From Begonia masoniana (lineage: Eukaryota > Streptophyta > Magnoliopsida > Cucurbitales > Begoniaceae): a DNA stretch of 64,000 nucleotides. The notes under the pieces were generated by a model. It did not search any database and was not told where the DNA came from. It saw nothing but the letters and a program-made list of their open reading frames with translations. Shown in pieces: positions 21,571-33,319 of the stretch (the first letter of the stretch is position 1; the number at the start of each line of letters is the position of its first letter). The translations under genes and the position numbers were made by a program. The stretch lies in contig CM039508.1 of NCBI GenBank assembly GCA_022432975.1, positions 46,093,646-46,157,645 on the forward strand, read 5' to 3'.

Positions 21571-21933
21571 TATGGTGGCATATTAAAACAATATAATTCT
21601 GATAAACAAACAGAAGAATTAATTAGATTTACGTCTGGTTTATGGAAACCTGCACAAATTAATTATTTAACAGTTAAAAAAGAAATTTTAGCTGTTGTAA
21701 AATATTTATCTAAATTTCAAGATGATTTATTAAATCAATCATTTACTATTCGAGTAGATTGCTCAGCTGCTAAAGATATTTTAACTAAAGATGTTAAAAA
21801 TTTAGTATCAAAACAAATATTTGCTCGTTGGCAATCAGAATTATCTGTGTTTGATTTTAATATTGAATATATTAAAGGTGAATATAATTCACTTCCCGAT
21901 TTTTTAACTCGTGAATTTTTACAGAATGGATAA
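21571..21933 (+). pseudogene. Endogenous caulimovirid: RNase H end of the polyprotein
   Basis: About 120 codons of an open frame ending in TAA at 21931-21933. The residues KEILAVVKYLSKFQDD, ASKQIFARWQ-like (here VSKQIFARWQSELSVFDF) and the terminal LPDFLTREFLQ are typical of the RNase H C-terminus of plant pararetroviruses (Caulimoviridae). The left boundary is the LTR end at 21570, so RT and all upstream domains are missing. Florendovirus-like is my best placement because a second ORF overlaps the stop; a badnavirus-related lineage is the alternative. This is a fossil fragment, not a replicating genome. Confidence 0.8.
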
Positions 21934-22180
21934 CCCCTTTAGGGGTCGGGGTAGAGGCCGTGGTCGCGGTCGAATAGGGTTATATGATTATCATTTTCCA
22001 ATTATTGGAAGTGCTAGTAGAGCTAGTACTAATACTATTCCTCCCCCTAAAATAGCCAAAGAAGTATTAGAATCCGGGGCACAATATACTAAGAAAAGTT
22101 GTGTCGAAGTTATTTTTCCTTTTTATGAAAAAGATTTGTTATTACATCATAAAGATGCTTGGTATATCAAAGAGAGATAT
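21926..22180 (+). pseudogene. Endogenous caulimovirid: second ORF, N-terminal piece
   Basis: The ATG at 21926 overlaps the polyprotein stop (ATGGATAA), a compact arrangement expected of a viral genome. The start is glycine/arginine-rich (RGRGRGRGR), then a neutral region runs to 22180, where the solo LTR 22181-27960 interrupts it at GATAT (22176-22180, repeated at 27961-27965). The product function is unknown to me; a second ORF of unknown role is a florendovirus trait. Confidence 0.7.
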
Positions 22181-22559
22181 TGTAATGCCCCGAGTTTTCT
22201 GAACCCGGTTTGTTACACCTGAACCCGGGTATTACTAAGAAACCTTGGACCGAATTTAAAACTTTCTACGGAATTCAAATTTTTAACGTTTGATAAAACA
22301 TGAAGACTTGCAGCGGAAAAATTCTTCGAGCAAAATAGAATTGAGCAAAACTATGCAACAGTGTTTGAATAAAATATTAAGAAAATAATTCAGCCGGAAG
22401 GGATAAAGGTTTAAGCGTAAATTACTTAAAATTTAAGAAAGTCAAACACATCATCCGGAGAACGAAGTCAACCGGAAGGAACTGGCTTAGAAAATAGAAG
22501 GCTTTTCCTAATAACAAAACGACAAAGTTTTGGCTACATCATCCGGTCACAAAACGACA

Positions 22560-22800
22560 AAGTACATCCTTTATCTACCGGTGACGTCAGCCGGATGATT
22601 TCTTCATCCGATCGACTTTACCCTACATCCACCGGTGACGTCAGCCGGATGATTTCCTCATCCGATCGACTTTACTCTACGTCCACCGGTGACGTCAGCC
22701 GGATGATTTCTTCATCCGATCGACTTTACCCTACATCCACCGTTGACGTCAGCCGGATGATTTCCTCATCCGATCGACTTAACGACAAGTTCCAACCCAT
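22560..22800 (-). repeat. ~60-bp tandem repeat with TGACGTCA, four copies
   Basis: Units of GGTGACGTCAGCCGGATGAT followed by TTCATCCGATCGACTTTA and CCTACATCCACC. The last unit carries TTGACGTCA. The short protein-like frame across it (22595-22822) is an artefact of repeat length. It lies ~380-620 bp from the LTR 3' end. Confidence 0.9.
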
Positions 22801-23460
22801 ATCTTCCGATGGCTTCCACTGAAGACATCTTCCGATAGACAACTAAACAACAACTCAATCTCTGCCGGTAGACTTCATCTACCGATAGAGAACAGAATCA
22901 CATTTTATCCACTTCATGGCTTACAATCACAACTCTAATCACAGAAAAGAGTTTACTCACTTCACTGAAACATTCAGAATAATTCAAATCGTTGCATTTC
23001 TCAAATCCAGTAAAAATCCAGTATTAGAACTAACGGAATACTAATATCAGAAGGGTCTCAAAATATTTTTGAAAACATCCAAGCAACTTCTTTCATTAGA
23101 AAGTTTAACATACTCAATTTGAAATCAATGTTCACTAAACCTTCACAGCCACAGACACCAGTTAAACCGCCTCATCAGCTGCCAGTCAGTTACAAGGATG
23201 CACTCCTCCAACCAGTCTAGTCCTCAGTAGACTCAGAAAGCACACCTGTTATCACTTCTTCACCTACATCACAAAACTCATCTATTAGCCTAATGCTAAG
23301 CAAGTAAAGCAATGATGAAATGGAAATGCTGAAACATAAAGCTTCCTAAACATGCAGTTTCTACTTTCTCATCTCAGTTGCATATTCATCGTTCTGTTTA
23401 GATCCCCCTGTGAAGTTGGGAGTTGGATCAACTCTCCCAAAGTATAATATCCACTGTCTC

Positions 23461-26400
23461 TGTAACGCCCCCGAACCCACCCTGGTTCGGAGCGCTACTT
23501 TGCTAACCAATCTCACGCTAAAACATACTTTAAATTAAATCTAAGTCTCTCAAAACTCTCTTAAGTTATACCTAACTGCCTAAACTCACTAATTTCCCTA
23601 AATCCTAACCTTTAAGCACCACGGCGTCCTTCCCGAAAATTTTGGCAAAGTAACGCCTGAAAATGGCGCCTCCAAAATGCTAGGTACCTACATAAAATCC
23701 AATCCCAACCAGATCCAGAATACTCTACTCAATTATCTACTCAACCTTCCAACATCCGAAATCTTCAAATAGTAGCAAGGAGAAACTAGATTACTAACAT
23801 CCCTAAAGGAAGAAAGTCCACAGTACAGGGCGATACATCACCCTTAACTATGACTAAATACCACAAATATACATAGCTATACCACAACTATAAAAAACAT
23901 CAACCAAAATGATTTAAGCATTTCCATCATTTCTACAAACAGTCATCTACAACAAACTACTAAAATGTAAAATCCCACATTCTCCCGAAGACCATGGTCG
24001 AGGCGCCCCGACAACTGCCTGCACCGGCATGCTCCATGCACCACCAACTGCTGTCTAGTCCTGGGCTGTCTCATCTACCTTGTAAGATCGGTATTTGTCT
24101 AAGAGGGGGGTGAATTAGACTTTTTAAAACTTAATTTAGTAATTGATATAATTTCTCTCGATTTGGCTAAATGCTAACAGCAGTCAAACAAATAAAGTAA
24201 AGAGCAAGAGAGAAATTGACACACGAGTTTTAACGTGGTTCGGCTCAACCCAGCCTACGTCCACGCTTCAAGGTTCACCCCTTGAAGATCCTTAACCTTC
24301 TCCTCGAGAACAACCAGATCGGAATTTCGGGCTCCGATCAACTGCCTTTACACTTCAGGATTATACTTCACGGGCGATAATCCACAGCCTTTACAGATAA
24401 TTTGAGTTTGTAAAAGAAAGTACAGACTACACTCTCACAGGATCTAAATCTCAAGTTTGAATAGAGAGAGGTAGACAAAATCAGTACAGAGTATGAATGA
24501 GATTCGCAGATTAGGGCTAAGGATTCAAATTGGCAAAAGTTGTTACATCGTGCTCTGAGCTCTGCTTAAATACTCTGTATCCTTTTTGCTTCACACAATT
24601 GAATGCTTCTACTAGAAATGGATAAAAGTTACCGTTGGGAAGCATCCGTACTGAAAGCAGATGTCCGTTGCATTTAGGGTCGCTGTTCGTCGTCGCCATT
24701 AAAGCTCTGGAGTTAATGTTGAAAACGACGTCACTGTAGCTTCGCGGCTAATTTGAATTCTGGCGGAAGACGAAACTGTTTTGTAGTCTTGAACCGCCAT
24801 CGGAAGATGCAACATAAGAATCTTGAACCGGCATCGGGTAAGAAAGCGTTAAGCACTTGAACCGGCATCGGATAAGAAATTGTAAAACACTGTCGGATGA
24901 TTAAATCATAGATGTCTTCCGCCTTTGTCGTTTAGTGACCGGAAGTGTATTCTGCTTTACTCATCCGTCTTGTCGTTTAGCTATCGGTGAAGAACTTCGT
25001 TTTGCTTATCCGCCTTGTCGTCTAGTGGCTGGAAGAGTAATTCCATTTACTCATCCGCCTTTGTCGTTTAGCGAGCGGTGGAGTACTTTGCTTTGCTTAT
25101 CCGCCTTGTCGTTTAGTGACCGGTAGACTTAGACAATAAACACGACTCCGCTCTTGTCGTTTAGTGACCGGTAGACTTAGACAATAAACACGACTCCGCT
25201 CTTGTCGTTTAGTGACCGGTAGACAGAATCACTTTGTTAAACACGTTTCAGCTCTGGACACTTAAAACATAAGCATTAAATACTAAAATACCCTTCTTAA
25301 GGGTATTTCCAACAGATTAACAGCATAATTCATAATTCCCATTTAATAAGCATAATCAAATTACATTATCATATAAACACATCATCAAAAACAAATTTAG
25401 ACTTAAACATCATTTAAGTCAACATACCTCACCTGAGTAAATCGCGCCACCTACACCATAGAACATAAAAGTAAGCCTAATGCTTAGCAAGTAGAGAAAT
25501 AATGCACAACCACACACTAAATGCTCGACTCAACCCTAACATGCAGTTTCTACACACTCTGTTGCTTTCTTTTCATTTCGGTTGCATTTATCTTTCACTT
25601 TCAGGTGAATCAAGTAGGCACACGCCCCCACACAGTCCAGGACGGCCTCGCCTTGATCCACGGAGCTAGACCGGAGGCACACGTCCCAACACACGACACA
25701 TTACGTACATTAGCAGGGCATCTCAAGTAAAATCCCCCGCGGGGTGCTCAGCGAGCCACTTGCCCGACGAGGCTTTTCTACTTGAGACCAAGTTGCAAAT
25801 CATTTATTATCTTCCATTTCATCCTCACCACTCAAACATGCAAAACACGTGGTTTCGTAGTTAGAAAACAATGATGCATGACACACGATGCATAACAGAA
25901 AGCAAAGCACAGCAAACAAGCAACCAATCCCTACCGTTCTATGGTGTAGGCCCGAAGGCAACAAACACGCATTTCACTACTTACCTGGCGTCCTAGCTCG
26001 CTGAGGGTACTCGATTACCTGTCCATCTACAGCTCGACCTACGATAAATATTCATCAAACCATTAAAATCAAGCCTACGTCTACCAATTACTCTCAAACT
26101 ACTATTTTTAACTTAACTCAACTAAAGTCTAACTAATCGGGCCACTAATTTGGGTTTGGTAAAAACCGACCCGAACTTCAAACGCGCTTAACTTTTGCGT
26201 CGGTTATCGGAATCGAACGATTCCAGTGGCCACGTACTCCTCTCATAACCTATTTTAACCTGCCAAAAGGAATTTTAAAACAACCGACCCTAGCTAGGTC
26301 AAAACTCCCAAAACCCGAACTGCCATAACCCGGAAATTTTCCCCTTTTCGGTTTTCCATCAATTCACACCAATTTTCTCACCAATCAATCCTCCTTATAC

Positions 26401-27091
26401 CTAATTAACATAAACTAACCAAAAATCCAGAGATTACAAGCTAAAACCCGAAATGCCCTAAATCGGCTTCACTGTTTTTTGCCCAAATCGGGCTCATCAC
26501 TGCCAGGCAACGATTGCCAGCATAATGTTCGGCAAACTCAGGCCAAGACCGGCAAAAAACGACCGGTGATCGGAGCTCTAGCAGCTCGGCGATCCATGGC
26601 CTCGAATTGAACCAGAACAGGGCACAAAACCAAGCTTTACCTGCCGGTTCGTGCGCGGAGACAGGCCGAAATAGCTCGCCGCCGACGTCTGGCCGGAGAG
26701 CGTCGGAATTCGCCTGTGATCGTTGCGCCTCGTCGATCGTCGCCCTTCCCCGTCTCTCCCCTCCTCTGTTCTCGGCGTCGGGCATTCGAACGAACAACAG
26801 AATGCTTCGCCATTCTGTTGTTCTGTTTTATTTAAAATATAATAATAATATTATTAATAATAATAAAACTAACCATTAATTAATCCTCAATTACCGTTTT
26901 GACCTCCCGTGTTTCCGACCATTTCGACTTTCGATAAATCTCGCTCTTAAATTATAACCCACGGCTTAATTTCCCAAGAAATACCCAAACGTAATTAATA
27001 AATGTTTAAGTCACTTTTAATTAAAACAACTATTTTATTAATTAATTATAATATCCCTCATTTAATTAATTCTAAATTCGCGGGTGTTACA
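23461..27091 (-). mobile_element. Tekay-like solo LTR (family B), minus strand
   Basis: TGTAACGCCCCC...CGGGTGTTACA with perfect duplication GTCTC at 23456-23460 and 27092-27096. It belongs with 31886-34794 and 49528-52488: shared start, CAAGTAGGCACACGCCCCCA (25611) and GGTGTAGGCCCGAAGGC (25941). Micro-exon ~25985-26018. Minus the nested solo LTR it is ~2.3 kb. The GC-rich stretch 26580-26790 is LTR leader, not a gene, although it carries short open frames on both strands. Confidence 0.88.
24081..25424 (-). mobile_element. Solo LTR, copia-like family S (1344 bp), minus strand
   Basis: TGTAAGATCGG...AAGTCAACA with perfect duplication TACCT at 24076-24080 and 25425-25429. Reverse-complement relative of 11720-13156: GTCTAAGAGGGGGGTGAATT at one end, AACGTGGTTCGGC and CTTCAAGGTTCACCCCTTGA inside. 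Repeats at 24900-25225 are of the form CTTGTCGTTTAGTGACCGGT; the last three units are nearly identical. The two family S copies share their ends but have different U3 repeats. Confidence 0.88.
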
Positions 27092-27965
27092 GTCTCATTA
27101 AGGGGCGGATTAATTCCCTTAACAGTAAGGCTGATTCACTGTTCAGATCCCCCTGTGAAATTGGGAGTTGGATCAACTCTCCCAAAGTATAAATATCCAC
27201 TGTCTCATTAAGGGTTGGATTAGTTCCCTTAACAGTAAAACTGATTCACATAACTGTTTCAATATGTTCAATCCTTACCATGCCAGCATGCATTCAAATT
27301 CATTTTCGTATACTTTTAAAACATGATGCATACACACAGACACATCCCAGTAAACACAATCCTAACGTTTTATGATGTAGGCCCGAAGGCACAAGCAAAA
27401 CTTTACTTACCTGGATTCTTGGTGTATACTCGGTTAGGAGTTGCCTCGGAAATGCTCACCTAGAACCATAAACGGAACATTAAGCCAATCTTTACTAATC
27501 CCCATTCTGAAGCATTCTGAAACTTAAGTGGACCGTTAGGAGTTCTATTCACCAAGCATTTTTCCCAAATTTTCACCCCAACCCGAATCTACACTCATTC
27601 ACAGCATACACAAAATCCCCACATTGCACTCCCTCAGCTATCTAACTGCTTAAACTTAAGAGGAATGAGGAAAACTTACCTAAGTTGAACGAGAGTCGAG
27701 GGAGGAAGAATCGCCCGAAAGTTTTCTGCTGAAGAGCTGAAGGCCGGGAGAGAAATAAGGGAATTAGTGGCAGTTACTGAGCACTAAACCCCAAATCTCT
27801 AACCTTAAATACATTATTCTTTTTTTTTTTTAAATCTCCAATTACCTTTCTGCCCTTGCCTAATCATTTATTAACCTAATCAATAACTCCCCCAACCCTT
27901 CTATAAAAGTACGTTATTAACAATAACTCAAATTTTGACTCAATGGAACCGGGTGCTACAGATAT

Positions 27966-28942
27966 TTGGGCTCACATAATTATTTGAGGATCGAAGGAAA
28001 AAATCGATTATATTATGAGCATATTTTTATGGTTACACAATCTGTTCAGATTGTTCATCATTATGCTGGTGAATATGGGAAATCCACTATTACTCACTCT
28101 AAATGTTATATTATTAGAGTTATTCATCCTCAAGAATATGGATTAAATGTATTTGCTGTGAGAAGTTTGAAGAATGAACAGAAATATAATTATTGGGATT
28201 ATACTGAAGCTTGGATGAAAGTATTTTATTATCAGAATCCAACAAGAACTCATTCATGGTTCTTTACTATTAATCCAGAAATTATGAAAAGTGAGGATAA
28301 GTTTCCTCCTTGGTTTTATATTTGGTGGATAGAGCACTCTCCGGAGTTATCTATTTTTCCTGATCAAATACAAGAATTATTTCTCATATGGGTTGACTAT
28401 CATCTTGATTTATCTCTCAAGAAAACAAAGATTAAAGAGCAAGACATATTATGGTTCTGTTCTGTACTGAATTCCAAATTAATTGGAGCCTTGAAATTGA
28501 TCAAGACCCTATTGGTCTATATGAAGTTCAAAATTTTTATGTTAAATGGTGGGCTCGATATGAAACAGACTTATGTGTGGATAGAATCAAGACAACTATA
28601 AACTCTTATAAAGAAAAAGTGAAGGCACCTATTCCTGATATCGAAAAAGTTTCTGAAGATAATTATATTAAAAAAATGTATAATAATATCAAAAAGCAAT
28701 ATCCTGATATGAGTAAAAAGGATAAAGAATTAAAATTATTTGCTATGATGAAAGATCAATTATTTTCTATAGAAAATTCAAGTATTCTTGAAGATAATAC
28801 TTCTATGACCGATTCAGGATCTTATCATATTTTAGCTGACGATTCTCAAGATCCAAACGAAGATATTGCTGATTTTGAAGTGGATTATTCAACTAAAGAT
28901 TTATGGGAAACTTTTGTTGATATTTCCCAAAAGTATAAGTAA
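27966..28942 (+). pseudogene. Endogenous caulimovirid: second ORF, main part, frameshifted
   Basis: Resumes right after the duplication GATAT. One frame runs 27966-28601; the better continuation from about 28451 to the stop at 28940-28942 lies in the next frame, so an indel near 28460-28490 disrupts the ORF. The sequence is tryptophan- and tyrosine-rich in the middle (PPWFYIWWIEHSPEL near 28308) and lysine- then acid-rich at the end. I recognise no catalytic motif. It may be a virion-associated or structural protein, but that is a guess. It is broken by one LTR insertion and one frameshift. Confidence 0.65.
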
Positions 28943-28963
28943 AAAGAAAAAAATAAATTATTA

Positions 28964-29112
28964 TGAATATTGCTTATTAGAATGTTGGATGGTATTCTAG
29001 AGATCCTCACAGAAGGGCTAGAGTTATTAGAGATCGTTATGTGATGCAATGGCGAAGATATCAATCGCCTATTTGAAAGCGTAATTATCGGCTCATTTAT
29101 CAAAAACCTCCA
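28964..29112 (+). pseudogene. Endogenous caulimovirid: short downstream coding fragment
   Basis: A small frame begins at ATG 28964 just after the second-ORF stop and contains in-frame stops (near 28977 and 29074). It ends at CTCCA (29108-29112), the target duplication of the next solo LTR. Its continuation lies at 31334. Too damaged to name. Confidence 0.45.
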
Positions 29113-31328
29113 TGTAGCGCCCCGAGTTTTCTGAACCCGGTTCGCTACACAAGATACTGAACCTAACTATAGGATTTTTGAGAAAATTCTAAGACCTCAC
29201 TCAATGGACAAAAATTGACATTTTACAAGGTAAACATTGAAAATTTGCAGCGGAAAAATCATTTGAGCAGAACAAAGTTGAGTAAAACTATGAAACAACG
29301 TTTGAATAATCAGCTATAATATTAAGAAATGATTCGGCAACAGAAATGAAGGCTTATACTTAAAATTCGTAGAAAGTCAAACACATCTTCCGCTGAACAA
29401 AGTCAGCGGTAGGGGCAGAAACAGATAGCTTCTACCGCCAAACAGTGCCAGCGGTAGAAGTAGGAACAAAAGACTCAGCAGTAGAAGCAGAGACAGAATC
29501 GACACGTCGACTTCACACGTCTTCCGCTCACATCTGCCGACGACGCGTCGGCTACACACATCTACCGATAACAAAACGACAAAATTGACTGCGTAATTCT
29601 TCCGTTTAAAACGACAGCATTACTATCTACTTCTTCCATTCACAAAACGAAAAATCTACTGCCTACATCATCCGATTACAAAACGACAAATCTACTGCCT
29701 ACATCATCCGATTACAAAACGACAAATCTACTATCTACATCATCCGATTACAAAACGACAAAGCTACTAAAGACTTATATCGAAGACATCTACCAATGGC
29801 TTCTACTGAAGACATCTTCCGATGACTTCTACTGAAGACATCTTCCGATGACGTCAGTCGGATGATTCAATCCTCCAACATCTGTCGGTGGACAAAACAC
29901 TCAACATCCACCGGTGGACTTCACTCACCGATGGTTGATCTTGCAAATTTCACTCAAAACATTCAAAACAACCTGACCCTGAGTAACTTCTGAAATCCAA
30001 CAAATAACCATTTGAAACCAACATTTGTATCCTTATCCAATAAAAATCCCAAATTAACAAATTGTAAAAAAACCAAATCAGAATTTTAATAACAGGAGAA
30101 ACTCAAGTATTCTAAATCCTTCAGCTATTACTATCATCAAAATCCTCTGCACTCCTCAACAGAACATTAGAAAATTAGACTCCACATACAGACAGTAGTT
30201 AAACCGCCTCATCAGAACACCCAACCGTGGCATAGACGTACTCCTTCAACTTCATCTATCCTTCTGTGCACTTGGGGAACTCACCTGTTACAGTCTCAGC
30301 ACCTACATCACAAAACTCATCTATTAGCCTAATGCTAAGTAAATAAAGCGATAATGAAATGAAATGCTGAAACATAAATCCTAGACATGCGGTTTCTACT
30401 TTCACATCTCTGTTGCATATGCATTCGTTTCTGGTATGATCCCCCTGTGAAATTTGGAGTTGGATCACTTCTCCCAAAGTCATACATCCTCTCTCTTGAT
30501 TAAAGGGCGGATTAGTTCCCTTAACAACTGTTCAAATCCCCCTGTGAAATTGGGAGTTGGATCAATATTTCCAAAGTTATACATCCTCTCTCTTGATTAA
30601 GGGGCAGATTAGTTTCCTTAACAACTGTTCTGTTTCAATCGGTTCATTCCTCAACATGCCACTATGCATTTAAATTTGTTTTCGTATACTTTCAAAACAT
30701 GATACATGGCAAATTGAAAACACACAGACTATACATAATCCTACTGTTTTGTGATGTAGGCCCGAAGGCACACACGTACTCTACTTACCTGGTCTCCTGG
30801 AGATTGTCTGGTTGTTAGCTACTTCGGGAGTCTGCTAACCTATAATCGTAAACAGAGCACCGCATTACTAAAATTCATTCTAAACTATTTAGAAATCTTA
30901 GGGAAATTAGCTGGAAGTCCTGTTCGTTGAGCATTCTTGGTTCACCCCAAAACTCGAAACTAACTCTTACTCACAGCATTCACGAACACTCCCCTACAAT
31001 CTCTTTGTTATCTAATCACTAAAACAGTAAGTAAAAATGAAACAAAACTCACCTAAAATGGAGAAAATCAGAGAGGAAAATTTCGGAAGGAAGTCTGCTG
31101 AGTTGAGCTGAAAATCAAACAAAGGGAAATGGAAATAGGGTGGTGGTTACTGTGCATTAAACGCATAACCTCTTTCCTTAAATAGGTTATACACTTTATA
31201 TCTCAATTTACCATTATGCCCTCGCCTAGTCACTCATTAGCCTAATCACTAATTTCCCCCAATTTCATCTATAAAACATTCATTACTAGTTGACAAAATA
31301 AGTTGGCTCAATGAAACCGGGTGCTACG
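29113..31328 (-). mobile_element. Tekay-like solo LTR (2216 bp), minus strand
   Basis: TGTAGCGCCCCGAG...GGGTGCTACG with duplication CTCCA at 29108-29112 and 31329-31333. The last base is G where CA is expected. Sister of 22181-27960. Minus-strand micro-exon 30789-30839 (ACCAG|GTAAGTAG), GGGCCTACATCAC near 30757, acceptor GATGTAG|GTG near 30303. Short repeats with CATCATCCGATTACAAAACG at 29660-29765 and a TGACGTCA at ~29850. It is the second LTR to cut the pararetrovirus. Confidence 0.88.
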
Positions 31329-31333
31329 CTCCA

Positions 31334-31565
31334 GGCATGAGTGATGCTGTTAGTCGTGCTAATAGAAGAAGATATTTAGAAGTTATGCAAAGAGTTTTTG
31401 AAGATTATGCTGAGAAAACAAAGTTTTTAAAGCAGTTATTGAAAAAGTATGATGCTAGTTCTGACATTATTCAGACTCTACAGCAAGCTAATAAGTTTGA
31501 AGTAATTATGTAGAATACGAAGGAGTTTATGAAAGAATATCGTCAATATAACAGGGCATATCTTG
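31334..31565 (+). pseudogene. Endogenous caulimovirid: last coding fragment
   Basis: A short lysine- and glutamate-rich frame begins with ATGAGTGATGCTG (31338) and meets TAG near 31512, followed by ~50 nt in the same frame. Coiled-coil-like composition (KTKFLKQLLKKYD). It lies immediately upstream of the viral promoter region, so it is the 3'-most coding piece. Confidence 0.5.
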
Positions 31566-31885
31566 TCTTTGTTTACGTGTTTAGGTGGTCCCACACCATG
31601 TGACAAGGTGGTCCCACCACTAAGTGGGAATCTTCCGTACTCCACTCCATTATAGAGTCTTTTTTGTTTGTTACCTCCTATGTCTATAAAGGAGTTCATT
31701 TTTAGTTTGTTTTGTAAGTTTTTTGAGTTTTGCCTTCTCTCTCTGAAAGAACTCTCTCCTCCTCTAGTGTGCTCTACTTGTAAGTTAATTTTTATTTGTG
31801 AATAAACTAAATATTAGTTCTTCTTCTACTCCTGTTTGTCGATCCTTTATATTAAATAGTAGTTCTTCTTCTACTCCTGTTTGTC
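31566..31885 (+). promoter_or_regulatory. Endogenous caulimovirid intergenic region: promoter, leader start and poly(A) signal
   Basis: Two copies of GGTGGTCCCAC (about 31583 and 31608) precede a TATA element CTATAAAGGAGTTCATTT (31684-31701), close to the TATA region of caulimovirus full-length transcript promoters. AATAAA follows at 31801-31806, ~110 nt downstream, where pararetroviruses place their terminator. A 25-bp direct repeat (31816-31840 and 31861-31885) starting AGTTCTTCTTCTACTCC ends exactly at the next LTR. The tRNA-Met primer site expected in the leader is not present; the LTR cuts in first. Activity is unknown. Confidence 0.65.
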
Positions 31886-32139
31886 TATAACGACCCGAAC
31901 CCGCCCCGGGCCCGGTGCGTCACTTTGCAAACAAATCTCGTGTTTAAACGACGTTTAAATGTAATTTAAATAAAATATTCGGCTCGATTTTGTAAAATTC
32001 CCGGCTCGATATTTGGGTTTTTCGAACCCTCAAATTTTCTTGGAACACGTGTCTAAAATACGTTAAGATACGTTGGAAAAATTTCGGTTCAAAACATAGT
32101 GGAAATCAGGCGAAAAACGAAAAAAAAATCAAAATTTTA

Positions 32140-32430
32140 CAAGGAGGGGCGCTGGGCGCGCGCTGGGCGCCAGGCGCGCCCAGGCTGCGCGCTGCGCGCG
32201 CGCTATGCGCGCCGCACTCGCCGCACGCGCGAGCGTGTGCGCGCGCTGGGGCACGCCAGCGCGCCCCAGCTCCCTTTTCCCGCGCGCTTCACGCGTGCCG
32301 TGGCTATTACTCGCCTCCGGGTGGCGAATAATCGCCACCCTCTCTGCCATCTTCACCCAAAAACACCCCCGAGGCGATTGGTGGCGTTTGGGTGGCGAAT
32401 AATCGCCACCCCCTCGGGTTTTCGGCCCCA
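32140..32430 (-). repeat. CpG-rich block with inverted repeats in family B LTR
   Basis: Dense GCGCGC/GGGCGCC sequence, followed by two hairpins with 9-bp arms GGGTGGCGA / TCGCCACCC near 32320 and 32388. Unusually CpG-rich for plant transposon sequence. Present also at 49790-50060. Open frames across it are compositional artefacts. Confidence 0.75.
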
Positions 32431-33319
32431 AAATGACCAAAAATACCCCTCTTTCCGACTCTCTCGACTTTCCTTCACATTTCTACACTTTTCTCCACTC
32501 CCGACACCTCCAAAAATTCTGAAAATTTAAACATACCTTCCCGACACCTAAATCTTCGAGTCCCGTAAAAATCTCGGAAAACCGACTTAAAACGAATAAA
32601 TACAAAAATACGTTAGTTACTTTAAAATCAAAACGGGCAATATAACGCCTAAAACTTTAAATACCCAAAACCTGAAATAAATCCCGGAAAACACACAGCT
32701 TCCATCACGGACAACTATACTTTATACTCACTATCCATCTCCACGTCAACTCGTAAACCCGGTAACATACATACGAAAATATTTACGAACCCAATTTACC
32801 ACAACTTAATAAAGTTTCCTAACTTCCACAAAACAACATTTCCACACACCAACAATCCATACCAAAATACTTACAAATTAAACTATCCATGTCAAACATT
32901 CACCTCCCACTACCCGAGACATCCAGTGGTCAAAACGCCCCGACAATAGCCTGCACCGGCGGACTCCGTACTCCTCCGACTGCAGCCTAATCCTCGGTAG
33001 TCTCGTCTACCTCACCTGTATACAAATCGTCTCCTACACCACAGAACACACAAAAGGTAAGCCTAATGCTTAGTAAGTAGGGAAATAATGCACAACACAC
33101 ACTAAATGTTTGACTCAACCCTAACATGCAGTCTCTGCACACTCTGTTGTTTTCTTTTCGTTTCAATTGCATTTTATCTTTCACTTCCAGGTGAATCAAG
33201 TAGGCACACGCCCCCACACAGTCCAGGACGGCCACGCCTTGACCCACGGAGCTAGACCGGAGGCACACGTCCCAACACAGTCCAAGACGGCCAACCGAAT
33301 CTCCTCCAATCGATCGTAG

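Larger units (their letters stand above)
22181..27960 (-). mobile_element. Tekay-like solo LTR, minus strand, with nested LTRs
   Basis: Begins TGTAATGCCCCGAG and ends GGGTGCTACA; perfect duplication GATAT at 22176-22180 and 27961-27965. After removal of the nested element 23461-27091 it is ~2.1 kb, matching the sister LTR 29113-31328 (same GCCCCGAGTTTTCTGAACCC start and ACCGGGTGCTAC end). Minus-strand micro-exon at 27411-27459 (CCAG|GTAAGTAA), acceptor GATGTAG|GTG near 23268, TGACGTCA repeats at 22565-22760. It splits the pararetroviral second ORF. Confidence 0.88.

Noticed and set aside
22560..22800. CRISPR-like array
   Set aside because: Regular 60-bp units without variable spacers, inside a plant LTR; a tandem repeat. 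Same for 11936-12475 and 20705-21010.
26441..26879. Frames of 90-118 codons near 26600
   Set aside because: GC-rich LTR leader inside the solo LTR 23461-27091; no domain and not conserved in other family members.
32099..32530. A 143-codon arginine-rich protein
   Set aside because: Lies in the CpG-rich part of an LTR, with overlapping frames on the other strand and a frame-disrupted equivalent at 49741; compositional artefact.
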